Notes: generated by a model from the sequence alone, not told the origin. DNA of 35,429 nt from a virus (IMGVR_UViG_3300025101_000075:1-35429); one strand, 5' to 3'. Positions 26,949 to 33,695 are shown, counted from the stretch's first letter. Numbers and translations: made by a program.

Positions 26949-29171
26949 TTATATTATTTTCGATGTAATACCGTTGTTGTCATATTTTTTAAAACCTAAA
27001 TCTACAGATTTTAATTTTCTTTCTTCATTGGGTTTATATCTATTTCTATTACAAGCCATAATAGCTAAACCAGAGCTAATAGAAGCATCATGTTTCGTTC
27101 TATCATTTATGTTAAAATTTGCCCAATCTTCTAAGGTTGATTGATGATACATATCTCCATAGCCATCACCCATTTTACCTACGTAATCTTCTATATAAGC
27201 TTCAATTGCAGCAGCGTGTGATTGTTTTATATCTTCACTTGAATTAGGTATACCACCTATTTCTTTTTCAGCTGTTGACAATTTGTTCCAAACTTTATCA
27301 GGTCTGTTCATACTAAAACCTCTATAACCTCTACGCTTTAAATAGTATAACAATCTCGGCTTGTTATTTTCAGCAAGTATTGGCATACCATAAAAAACTA
27401 AAGCCATTAAAACGTCTTCAAAAAATGTTTCCGCTGTTTGAGGTCTTGCTATATATTCTAAAAAAAAGTGATTAGGAGGAGCGTCCTCCATTGAAAATTT
27501 AGTTAATCCGTGAAGTGATCCATTAGAGCCGCGACCATCAACAGTACCACTAATATCGTAAGAATCACAACCAAATGCTCCAATGTGGTCGTTACCAGGT
27601 TTTTTAATTCCATTTTTTTCAATCACATTATTTTGTATAGAGAAAGGTGGTACCCAAGAAATTTTAAATCTACCATTGTTGTTTGGTTTGAAAATAACTT
27701 TAGAATCTTTAACGCCATTCATCCAGCTAAAAGATCCTTGTGTGATAGTTGCTGAATTATTAATTTCTTCGTTAAAGTCTATTTGCTCATATATTTTAGT
27801 AAGATTAAATAAACTAGACTTTGTTTCATCTCTAAAAGCATGTTTCTCTGTTCTTGGAAATTGTCTATAGTATTCATTTAAACTATCTTGATCACTTTTT
27901 AATCCATCAACTTCATTCTCCCAATGCTCTATAACTCCGATTGTAATTGGGATATTGTCAATTCCGATTGTTTTATTTTTTGGCGTAGTAAATACAGGTG
28001 ATCCAAAAGTATCCATGAATCCTTCGTAGTTCCATTCCATAGGGATGAAAAGAGAATACAATCCGCTACTTGTTTGTCCGTTTCTATTTCTTTTTGTAAC
28101 GTCTGAATTGTAGTATAATTTTTTGAAGTTATTTCCACCTTTATCTAACGCGTTTGAAGTTGAGCCCATCATACACTTGCCTACTATTCTTCGGCCTAGT
28201 CTTAGTGTAGTTTTTGTAACTCTCCAGTTGTTTAATATATTGTCTGGTCGTTCCCATTTTCCTGATTCGTCGTGTGCTAATATTTTTAATTTCTCACCAT
28301 CGTAAGAGTTGTCCCCCGTATTTTTCCAGTCTATTGTTGTATCAAGACCTTGTAATTCTTTTAATTTTATATTGTCATCTAATTTACGCCTAGTAAGCTT
28401 TGAAGCTGGGACTCTATACGCCAACTCGGTTTTAGGACGATCCATACCATCTTGGATGGGTTTAAAGAAAAACGGATAGTTAACGGATATTGGTACAACT
28501 TTGTCGGTAAACATTTTCTTAGCGTCTGCTCCAGTCTTAGATAAGATACCGAATCTAGCGTCAGACGATATTGTTGCCTGGTTGACCAGTTCAGCTGACG
28601 ACATAAAGCTAAATCCACTCCGTCTGTTTTTAAGATAGCACATTCCATAGCACCTGTTGTCCGCTTTACAAGCTTCCCAGAAGATAAAGAAGAGTCTATT
28701 TGCCTCTCTGTAATCGGCTGCACCAACGTCAATCTTTGACCATTGCAAGTACATGTAGTGAGTACCAGTGATATAAGTAGGCACACCGTTATTATAAAAC
28801 CAATAACCTTCGTCTCTTTTTTTAAATTCATTATCTATATAATCGTACCATTGTTCTTTAAAATCTGTAGGATGTTCTTCCCAATCAAATCTTGTTTTTA
28901 TTCTAGCTAACGCTTTTGGATATTCTTGTTTTTCCCAATGCTGTTCCTCTTGCTTTTCGCTTCGTTTAAAGCATTCATGCTCCGTTGGTAATGCAATGCG
29001 GAGGTTTTGTATTTCAATGATCTGTCCAATTTGTCCAGTTTTACTAATAACTACAAAGTCATAATCTGCATTATAACCATACTCCCACTTTTTTAATCTA
29101 TTTTGTTTAGATAATATTTTAGGATTTACAACATCTTTTATTTCTTTCCAAAGCGTTTGATTGTAGCTCAC
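26949..29171 (-). CDS. terL: Terminase large subunit (packaging ATPase/nuclease), 740 aa
   Basis: The N-terminal ATPase shows a deviant Walker A KNRRSGFSF (181-189), a Walker B with catalytic acidics ILAHDE (297-302) and a coupling motif MGSTSN (335-340). The C-terminal RNase H-like nuclease shows candidate metal-binding aspartates at D536 (GAFGCDSYD) and D695 (TKHDASISSG). It cuts and pumps genome concatemers into the procapsid through the portal. The start is GTG at 29171. An in-frame TAA lies directly before it and no in-frame ATG occurs until residue 140, so GTG is forced. A GGAGG lies five bases upstream. It overlaps the preceding gene by GTGA. The middle is distinctly GC-richer than its neighbours. 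Confidence 0.93.
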   Translation of the reverse strand: MSYNQTLWKEIKDVVNPKILSKQNRLKKWEYGYNADYDFVVISKTGQIGQIIEIQNLRIALPTEHECFKRSEKQEEQHWEKQEYPKALARIKTRFDWEEHPTDFKEQWYDYIDNEFKKRDEGYWFYNNGVPTYITGTHYMYLQWSKIDVGAADYREANRLFFIFWEACKADNRCYGMCYLKNRRSGFSFMSSAELVNQATISSDARFGILSKTGADAKKMFTDKVVPISVNYPFFFKPIQDGMDRPKTELAYRVPASKLTRRKLDDNIKLKELQGLDTTIDWKNTGDNSYDGEKLKILAHDESGKWERPDNILNNWRVTKTTLRLGRRIVGKCMMGSTSNALDKGGNNFKKLYYNSDVTKRNRNGQTSSGLYSLFIPMEWNYEGFMDTFGSPVFTTPKNKTIGIDNIPITIGVIEHWENEVDGLKSDQDSLNEYYRQFPRTEKHAFRDETKSSLFNLTKIYEQIDFNEEINNSATITQGSFSWMNGVKDSKVIFKPNNNGRFKISWVPPFSIQNNVIEKNGIKKPGNDHIGAFGCDSYDISGTVDGRGSNGSLHGLTKFSMEDAPPNHFFLEYIARPQTAETFFEDVLMALVFYGMPILAENNKPRLLYYLKRRGYRGFSMNRPDKVWNKLSTAEKEIGGIPNSSEDIKQSHAAAIEAYIEDYVGKMGDGYGDMYHQSTLEDWANFNINDRTKHDASISSGLAIMACNRNRYKPNEERKLKSVDLGFKKYDNNGITSKII

Positions 29172-29443
29172 TTACTCCTCCCCTCAGCAAAACCTTTAAA
29201 AGTTTTTTCTTCTTTTACTTTTTTAGGCTTGTCACTTAATAAATTTTCTTCTTCTTCTATTCTACTAAGTATTTCAAAAGCATCAAATATTGCTAACTTT
29301 TTAGTTGCAGCGGCATTCTTCAAACGATCCGCAGTTACATCTTCCCCTGTGTCCACTATCGGCTCTTTCGCAACTTTGATTAGTTCCGCAACCGCAAGTT
29401 GACCCGCTTGGATTATTTTCTGTTTCGTTTCTTTCGTCTTCAT
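29168..29443 (-). CDS. Putative terminase small subunit, 91 aa
   Basis: This small helical protein lies immediately before the large terminase and overlaps it by the four bases GTGA, the usual place for the small subunit that recognises phage DNA. Residues 5-30 form one helix. Residues 39-64 (TADRLKNAAATKKLAIFDAF) form a second that could be the oligomerisation or DNA-contact helix. A basic Lys-rich tail follows. The only ATG is at 29443, inside the preceding 228-residue gene, giving a 143-base overlap in another frame. Local GC reaches about 50%, far above the rest of the window. The function is inferred from position; no helix-turn-helix is certain. Confidence 0.6.
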   Translation of the reverse strand: MKTKETKQKIIQAGQLAVAELIKVAKEPIVDTGEDVTADRLKNAAATKKLAIFDAFEILSRIEEEENLLSDKPKKVKEEKTFKGFAEGRSK

Positions 29444-29987
29444 ACTTAATTAAAATGTCTTTTGATTTCATACAATATAATAATTCACTATCTATTTCAA
29501 ACTCCCACTCTCTAGCACTTCTAAAGCTTACAACATCATCTTTAAATATACCTAAATTGTTTAATATAGCATTATCATATTTTAAAATACCTTTATTAGG
29601 TATGAATTTTTTACCTAATTTTTTAGATTTAATAGGTTTAACAAAACATCTATCTAAAAAAGATTTATTATTATTATTTCTACTATATAAGTATATTTGA
29701 TCAGGGGAACAGAAGTATAGATTGTCTTTAAAGTAAGATCTACTATTTTTTTGTCTACCTTTCATATCATAAAACCTTCTAAATATATTATGATGAACGT
29801 GGATTAAATCACCCACTTGGATAGGTAGATTGTAAGCTTTTGGGATACTTACTACTTTTGCTAATTTGTTTATAGCTTTCCAATTTTCAATCTTAGTGTT
29901 TAATATTAATTCTTTATTACCGATCTTTTTTTTATTATTGTATCTTTCTCCTATAGGTTCGATAATATAATCATATAAACTATTCAC
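29301..29987 (-). CDS. Possible double GroES-like (co-chaperonin fold) protein, 228 aa
   Basis: The first half (DYIIEPIGERYNNKKKIGNK, then AKVVSIPKAYNLPIQVGDLI with VHHNIFRR) has the order of elements seen in chaperonin-10: a start strand, a glycine-rich turn, a VV strand and a vGD-I block. The second half (DRCFVKPIKSKKLGKKFIPN to DILIKYE) repeats the pattern, suggesting a tandem fold. I recall similar proteins in marine phage head regions annotated as GroES-like; this was not searched. The last 40 residues are Cys-rich (CGCGTNQSC, CNCGSFEECRC). They lie where the frame overlaps the small terminase candidate, so this tail may be incidental. An assembly-chaperone role is a guess. Confidence 0.55.
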   Translation of the reverse strand: MNSLYDYIIEPIGERYNNKKKIGNKELILNTKIENWKAINKLAKVVSIPKAYNLPIQVGDLIHVHHNIFRRFYDMKGRQKNSRSYFKDNLYFCSPDQIYLYSRNNNNKSFLDRCFVKPIKSKKLGKKFIPNKGILKYDNAILNNLGIFKDDVVSFRSAREWEFEIDSELLYCMKSKDILIKYEDERNETENNPSGSTCGCGTNQSCERADSGHRGRCNCGSFEECRCN

Positions 29988-30213
29988 TATAACTTAAATT
30001 GTATTCCACTGAGATAGCCATGTTTTTGTTAAACTTTTTCCATGGTAAGATTTCATTTTCCTTCTTTATGTATATTAAATATTCTCCATCATTATCACTA
30101 TTTAATATATCACAAATTTGATGACCTCCGTAAACCTCTTGGCCTACGGAGTAATGCATTGCATCGTTTTTATAGTCAGATCCTATACTAATTTTTCTTA
30201 TTTTATTAGACAT
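29980..30213 (-). CDS. Conserved-type small phage protein, 77 aa
   Basis: The start is placed at the ATG of MSNKIRKISIGSDYKNDAM. A longer reading from 30237 would add MLKRRNLL and overlap the upstream gene far more. The protein is beta-rich (HQICDILN; EYLIYIKKENEILPWKKF; AISVEYNL), with no membrane segment. I recall similar unnamed proteins in uncultured marine phages near terminase genes. It overlaps the upstream gene by eight bases (ATGTCTAA) and the next gene by about eight. An AGGAGG lies nine bases before the ATG, inside the Glu codons of the upstream gene. Function unknown. Confidence 0.6.
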   Translation of the reverse strand: MSNKIRKISIGSDYKNDAMHYSVGQEVYGGHQICDILNSDNDGEYLIYIKKENEILPWKKFNKNMAISVEYNLSYSE

Positions 30214-30493
30214 TAGCAGGTTCCTCCTCTTTAACAACTTTAAGGTCTGGAGCTTTTTCTTCTTCTTTTATCTCAGTATAAGTTCCATCTTCAACATTGA
30301 TATTGATTTGACCATATTGTTCTTCTAATTCTTTCTTATATTCTTCCACTTTCATATTTACATCTGCAAACTCATGTAAGTATGCGTGTTTTTGAGCTTC
30401 TACATAACCTATTTGATTTAATAAGTTATTTAATCTTGATTGTTGGTCTTGAATTGTTTGTAATTGTTCTGGTGTTATTTTTGTTTTATTCAT
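30206..30493 (-). CDS. Small coiled-coil phage protein, 95 aa
   Basis: Residues 8-65 form an almost continuous heptad-bearing helix (TPEQLQTIQDQQSRLNNLLN onward to VEEYKKELEEQYG), followed by an acidic beta-like tail ending in EEEPANV. This resembles small prefoldin-like coiled-coil proteins common in marine phage genomes, for which no role is known to me. It starts after a pentameric AAAAT repeat leader and lies upstream of the small GroES-like and terminase genes. It might act as an assembly chaperone or oligomerisation factor, but the sequence does not show this. Confidence 0.6.
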   Translation of the reverse strand: MNKTKITPEQLQTIQDQQSRLNNLLNQIGYVEAQKHAYLHEFADVNMKVEEYKKELEEQYGQININVEDGTYTEIKEEEKAPDLKVVKEEEPANV

Positions 30494-30517
30494 TTTATTT
30501 TATTTTATTTTATTTTT
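30492..30517 (-). repeat. AAAAT pentamer tandem repeat leader
   Basis: On the minus strand about five copies of AAAAT run directly into the ATG at 30493. No SD is present, so the repeat appears to be the A-rich ribosome-access leader of the 95-residue gene. Copy number could vary by slippage and tune translation. Confidence 0.6.
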
Positions 30518-30522
30518 AATTG

Positions 30523-31131
30523 TTACCGGTTTATTTGTTGATAGTATACTATAAGTTCATAAGAACCTGGTAATGGATCTGGATCAATAAATAGAGGTGG
30601 ATTACTACCTTGGTACACAGCTGTGGCTGTCACTGCGTCAACAAATGTATTACCTACTTTTTTCTTTATTACTGTCATGTTTTCACCTGCTATAGGATTA
30701 AACTTAGTAGGATCATCACTATCCGCACGAAAATTTAAAAGTCCATAAGAATATAGACTTCCTGGAACTTGACCTGGCATTGTAAGAAGTTGATTCATAT
30801 TTGATGTAGAATTTACTATACCAATTGTATTACCACTACCATCACCTATAAAATTAACAAGTGGAAGTTGATTTGGTTGAGTAGGGAAATTATTTGACTC
30901 TAAAGTTATTGGTGTATTTACATCTATACTATCATTATAAAGTTTAACATCTGCAACTTCTATTTGGTTAGATGTGTTATTGAAAATTATAATTTGCCAA
31001 TTTGGTAATTCTGGCTCTGGACCTGGGCCTGGGCCTGGACCTGGTGCAGGTGCAGGAGCGTCTGGTCTTCTATTAGTTAATTCTAATACACTACTAGATA
31101 AAATGCTATTACTAATACGTATAAGTGGCAT
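30523..31131 (-). CDS. Putative virion accessory protein with Pro-Gly hinge, 202 aa
   Basis: A short N-terminal segment (LIRISNSILSSSVLEL, about 3-18) is joined by a Pro/Ala/Gly/Glu repeat hinge at about 24-42 to a beta-rich C-terminal domain of about 160 residues. That domain is rich in Asn, Val and Ile and ends in a classic beta strand (GSYELIVYYQQINR). The layout suggests a small anchoring peptide, a rigid or extended linker and an exposed domain, as in capsid or tail appendages. It starts with a TAATG junction, sharing one base with the stop of the 294-residue gene, so the two are probably translated together. The family is not recognised. Confidence 0.6.
   Translation of the reverse strand: MPLIRISNSILSSSVLELTNRRPDAPAPAPGPGPGPGPEPELPNWQIIIFNNTSNQIEVADVKLYNDSIDVNTPITLESNNFPTQPNQLPLVNFIGDGSGNTIGIVNSTSNMNQLLTMPGQVPGSLYSYGLLNFRADSDDPTKFNPIAGENMTVIKKKVGNTFVDAVTATAVYQGSNPPLFIDPDPLPGSYELIVYYQQINR
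31013..31066 (-). repeat. Hexamer-type repeat encoding Pro-Gly hinge
   Basis: The plus strand shows repeated CCTGGG/CCTGGA/GCAGGT units that encode alternating Pro-Gly, Pro-Ala and Pro-Glu on the minus strand. The stretch is much GC-richer than its surroundings. Copy number could expand or contract and alter hinge length. Confidence 0.55.
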
Positions 31132-32015
31132 TACGTTAAGCTAAGTACGTTTTCGTAAATATACTGAGCTTCAGTAAGGCCGTCAGGAATAACAACATCA
31201 TTAGCGGCTCTAGCTTCAACAACTGTTAGCGCTAATATAGGTAAAAAGCTTCCAGCAGAAACATTAGAAAACAAAGCTAGCTTTCCACTTTCCATTACAA
31301 CTCTTATTGACTTAAGGTCTATACCTACATATAAACTAGAACCTTCAGGCATGGACCTAAATACACAATCTTTATAAGTGTATTTAACTATTTGTTTTTT
31401 TCTAAAATAATCTTGCATCCTATGCAATGGTAAATCAATTGAAATGTCTGATTCTAGATCTTCTATAGCTGGATTTATAGGTGCACCAAATTCCCAAGGT
31501 TCAGAAGCTTTTAATATCACAGCACCCATGTTAACAGCACTTTCGCCGTCGTCTACTCCCTGGTCAGCTCTAGGACTCCACATTACATTAAATAATTCTC
31601 CATTATTTAAGTTGGTGCTTTGTTCACTTTTACATTCAGGAGTTACATACTCCGCCATGCGTATAGCTCCTTCGCTATTGACACTTATAACCCTTACATC
31701 GAAAACTGTTCCTTCAGCACCGGTTGTTATAGCTCTATAAATTTCATCTTTTACAAATCCTTTACCTCCGTACACTTCGCGGAAATCTATCTCTGTTCCT
31801 CCAGTTCCAGGTATAGTATATAAAGGATTTATACCTTTGCCTTTACCTTTAATAAAAGCCAATGCTAATTTTTCACGTGCTTTACCCCATATTTCCCATG
31901 GCACTATTTCAAGTCTATCTATTGGTCTATATATAGAGCTTGGTAAATCTTTTAACGCTACAGCGTCGTGAGCTAAAACTCTAGGCTGTTTGTAAGTTGT
32001 TCCTATTACACTCAT
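31131..32015 (-). CDS. Hypothetical structural-type protein, 294 aa
   Basis: I cannot name the family. The protein begins MSVIGTTYKQPRVLAHDAVA and has mixed alpha/beta content without a signal peptide or membrane segment. Notable blocks are PWEIWGKAREKLALAFIKGK (39-58), an acidic-to-hydrophobic SDISIDLPLHRMQDYFRKKQ near 189-208, and a closing helix (EAQYIYENVL). One Cys lies near 128 and one near 217. It sits between the holin and the Pro-Gly-hinge protein and shares a TAATG with the latter, suggesting a joint role, perhaps as base and projecting part of one appendage. Only position supports that. Confidence 0.6.
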   Translation of the reverse strand: MSVIGTTYKQPRVLAHDAVALKDLPSSIYRPIDRLEIVPWEIWGKAREKLALAFIKGKGKGINPLYTIPGTGGTEIDFREVYGGKGFVKDEIYRAITTGAEGTVFDVRVISVNSEGAIRMAEYVTPECKSEQSTNLNNGELFNVMWSPRADQGVDDGESAVNMGAVILKASEPWEFGAPINPAIEDLESDISIDLPLHRMQDYFRKKQIVKYTYKDCVFRSMPEGSSLYVGIDLKSIRVVMESGKLALFSNVSAGSFLPILALTVVEARAANDVVIPDGLTEAQYIYENVLSLT

Positions 32016-32020
32016 TTTAT

Positions 32021-32479
32021 TTATTTTCTTATTTTGTTGATTTTTTCCGCGCCTCTACTACCAAAGTACGCTACATAAACTGTTATTAATAAAGCTTCTA
32101 ATAAAGAAACCCAACCATTGTTTATCTCTAAAAGCAGTGTTGAATCCAAAACTACAAATAGAGTCATTGTTAACGTAAGATAAATTAAAGTCAAGGGACG
32201 AGTGTTTTTACTTAACCAGGAGTCTGAAGTCATATCACTTTGCCAACGGCTAGATATATTATTCATCTCTGCTATATCCTGCTCTAATAGTTTCAAAGCC
32301 ATTTCTTTATCTTCTGGCTTTATATTAGTATCACTTGTTATTATATTTTTTACAATACCTAAACCTCCTGACTCAGGTAAAAATTCTCCTACTGTTTCTA
32401 ATATTTTAGGAGCTTTGTTTTTTAAAAATATACCTACTTTAGTTTCCTTAAACTTTTTCTTGGTTTTCTTTTTTTCCAT
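32021..32479 (-). CDS. Holin, 3TM gene-transfer-release type, 152 aa
   Basis: The segment RWQSDMTSDSWLSKNTRPLT (about 78-97) followed by two hydrophobic helices (about 97-117 and 123-140) and the end YFGSRGAEKINKI is characteristic of the 3TM holin family first described from gene transfer agents. Such proteins open the inner membrane so that the endolysin reaches the wall. The N-terminus is very basic (EKKKTKKKFKETKVG), and a helical region at 50-75 precedes the membrane part. The ATG lies inside the 57-residue gene, overlapping it by 32 bases. The amidase and spanin-like genes lie upstream, completing a lysis set. The family call is good. Confidence 0.8.
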   Translation of the reverse strand: MEKKKTKKKFKETKVGIFLKNKAPKILETVGEFLPESGGLGIVKNIITSDTNIKPEDKEMALKLLEQDIAEMNNISSRWQSDMTSDSWLSKNTRPLTLIYLTLTMTLFVVLDSTLLLEINNGWVSLLEALLITVYVAYFGSRGAEKINKIRK

Positions 32480-32621
32480 ACGGAAACATTTGATTCAATT
32501 TTTCTTTTCTAGCTTTACATCCACACCCACCTGGTATTTTATCTGCTAAAGCTTTTATACCTGTAGCTGTTGTAAACTTTTCTATAGTGTCTCCTAGACC
32601 TTTTGATTTATTTGATTCCAT
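32448..32621 (-). CDS. Small GCGC-motif phage protein, 57 aa
   Basis: The frame starts at 32621 after an A-rich leader and reads through KGLGDTIEKFTTATGIKALA, PGGCGCKARKEKLNQMFPY and a charged end. The GCGCxxRKExLNxxFPY block is one I recall in small proteins of Bacteroidota and marine phages, often next to lysis genes. Cys33 and Cys35 could bind metal or form a disulfide, but no role is known to me. The last 32 bases overlap the start of the holin gene in another frame, so the two are probably coupled. Confidence 0.65.
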   Translation of the reverse strand: MESNKSKGLGDTIEKFTTATGIKALADKIPGGCGCKARKEKLNQMFPYGKKENQEKV

Positions 32622-32635
32622 TTAATTTTATTTTT

Positions 32636-32794
32636 TTAATCAGCTTTAAAAGCTAATAATAATTCTCTAAGTCCCATACCTAATGCTACTCCAGCATATA
32701 ATGGGTGTTTTTCCATTAATAATAATGCACCAACAATACCTAAAGCAACTGATTTAGATAATGGGTGATTGATAATTTCTTTTAACTTATCCAT
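32636..32794 (-). CDS. Small hydrophobic phage protein, 52 aa
   Basis: The ATG at 32794 is part of a TAATGG junction with the preceding 27-residue gene. The protein (MDKLKEIINHPLSKSVALGI, then VGALLLMEKHPLYAGVALGM, then GLRELLLAFKAD) has one or two short hydrophobic segments separated by a charged loop, so it is a likely membrane peptide. Comparable peptides recur in marine phages near holin and amidase genes. It might modulate lysis, but no activity can be read from the sequence. Confidence 0.6.
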   Translation of the reverse strand: MDKLKEIINHPLSKSVALGIVGALLLMEKHPLYAGVALGMGLRELLLAFKAD

Positions 32795-32877
32795 TACTTT
32801 TTCTTTTTCTTAGTTTTTGGTTTTGAAGATTTTTTAGTTGTAGTTTTCTTCTTAGTCATTTTTTTACCGTATGCCAT
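32794..32877 (-). CDS. Lysine-rich micropeptide, 27 aa
   Basis: The frame MAYGKKMTKKKTTTKKSSKP ends in KTKKKKK and is flanked by TAATGG junctions on both sides, which supports its being translated. More than half of its residues are Lys, with Thr and Ser making up most of the rest. It may bind nucleic acid, or the lysine codons may chiefly provide an A-rich leader for the next gene. Its small size makes the call moderate. Confidence 0.45.
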   Translation of the reverse strand: MAYGKKMTKKKTTTKKSSKPKTKKKKK

Positions 32878-33152
32878 TATTTCTTAGATTTTTTATTTCT
32901 TTTGCAAAATGCTCTAGCAGATTCCTTGCTTCTAAAGCCCCACTTTTTAAGTGCCATTGCTAAGTTGCTAGGTTCGCCATTTTTCTTTTTCATACCTCCA
33001 GCCATACCGCCAAATCTACAAGCAAAGGAAACTCTACGACTATTAGTACCAGATGTTTGTCTAGAACCTAAAGTCTTACCTGTTTCTTTTTTGTAATCTG
33101 AGCGCATTTTTCTATTACGCTTTTCATATTTCGCGTCAACACTTTTAGCCAT
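32877..33152 (-). CDS. Basic small phage protein, 91 aa
   Basis: This is a very basic protein (MAKSVDAKYEKRNRKMRSDY at the start, RAFCKRNKKSKK at the end). Its middle, SRRVSFACRFGGMAGGM then NLAMALKKWGFRSKESARAF, resembles small basic proteins common in marine phages, for which I know no function. Two Cys residues (44 and 83) and the Trp in a KKWGF turn are candidate conserved features. It is coupled by TAATGG at both ends, with the 45-residue gene before and the 27-residue gene after. Binding to DNA or to a packaged partner is possible from the charge alone. Confidence 0.65.
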   Translation of the reverse strand: MAKSVDAKYEKRNRKMRSDYKKETGKTLGSRQTSGTNSRRVSFACRFGGMAGGMKKKNGEPSNLAMALKKWGFRSKESARAFCKRNKKSKK

Positions 33153-33289
33153 TACTTTTTCTTTTTACAAGCTTTATCTTGCTTGTGTGTATAACCTTTT
33201 TCTTTAAGCTTATTATGGTCTTCCATAGTAAAAGCCATTTTAGTCTTACAATCCTTATACATAGGATGTGGTTTAAATTTCTTTGCCAT
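33152..33289 (-). CDS. Small basic phage protein, 45 aa
   Basis: The frame reads MAKKFKPHPMYKDCKTKMAF, then TMEDHNKLKEKGYTHKQDKA and CKKKK. It is bounded by TAATGG junctions with the 44- and 91-residue genes. The KPHPMYK..K...A....DH..L..KGYTH pattern is one I recall in marine phage micropeptides of unknown role. Two Cys (14 and 41) flank the body. Confidence 0.55.
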   Translation of the reverse strand: MAKKFKPHPMYKDCKTKMAFTMEDHNKLKEKGYTHKQDKACKKKK

Positions 33290-33423
33290 TATTTTTTCTT
33301 TTTCTTTTTGCCTTTTACAGGAACACAGTTAGGCACAGTTCTACCACCTTTTTTTTTCATACCTATCGCTTCGTAACCTTTCCAGCATGGATTTTTTTTA
33401 CGTTTAGTTTTTGCTTTAGCCAT
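33289..33423 (-). CDS. Small CW...PNCVP-motif phage protein, 44 aa
   Basis: The frame reads MAKAKTKRKKNPCWKGYEAI, then GMKKKGGRTVPNCVPVKGKK and further lysines. The NPCWKGYEAIGMKxKxGRxVPNCVP pattern is a very common micropeptide in marine phages as I remember it, with no known function. The two Cys (13 and 34) may pair or hold a metal. It begins at a TAATGG junction with the spanin-like gene and ends at another. Confidence 0.65.
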   Translation of the reverse strand: MAKAKTKRKKNPCWKGYEAIGMKKKGGRTVPNCVPVKGKKKKKK

Positions 33424-33695
33424 TATCTTTTCTTTTTATAAAGTTCTTCATCTATTTCTCTACACCAATCCCTAAGCTCTTTAACTTCACTTTCTAATTT
33501 GTTTATGTGTTGCGTGTGCCAATCTTGTTTTAGATCGTATTCTATTCTATCTATTACAGCTTTAGGCATTTTTTTAGCATCAGATATATCATCTTGCAGA
33601 GTATAGTACATACCTACAAACATCGACGTCACAACTATTATACTTATAATAGTTTTAATGTCTATTTTAAATTCTGTTCCTTCAGAGATTTTCAT
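33423..33695 (-). CDS. Putative i-spanin-like membrane protein, 90 aa
   Basis: The start is placed at the ATG of MKISEGTEFKIDIK (33695), which overlaps the amidase end by 14 bases. The alternative upstream ATG at 33737 adds 14 residues and a larger overlap. A single membrane segment (IISIIVVTSMFVGMYYTLQ, about 15-33) is followed by an acidic/basic periplasmic helix (SEVKELRDWCREIDEELYKK). This N-in, one-helix, coiled-coil form beside amidase and holin is the layout of an inner-membrane spanin. No outer-membrane lipoprotein partner is seen. Similar proteins recur in marine phages next to this amidase. Spanin activity is inferred. Confidence 0.6.
   Translation of the reverse strand: MKISEGTEFKIDIKTIISIIVVTSMFVGMYYTLQDDISDAKKMPKAVIDRIEYDLKQDWHTQHINKLESEVKELRDWCREIDEELYKKKR

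Noticed and set aside
28379-28831. 150-residue minus-strand frame with a signal-peptide/lipoprotein-like start inside the terminase gene
   Set aside because: It lies wholly inside the conserved ATPase region of the large terminase in another frame. The local higher GC removes stops and explains its length; the hydrophobic start is a chance reading.
30223-30228. AGGAGG nine bases before the ATG at 30213 as a true Shine-Dalgarno site
   Set aside because: It is formed by consecutive Glu codons of the upstream protein and most other starts here lack SD sites, so coincidence is likely; not excluded.
30214-30237. Longer start (adding MLKRRNLL) for the 77-residue gene
   Set aside because: It would overlap the upstream gene by 32 bases, while MSNK at 30213 matches the family style I recall and has a short 8-base overlap.
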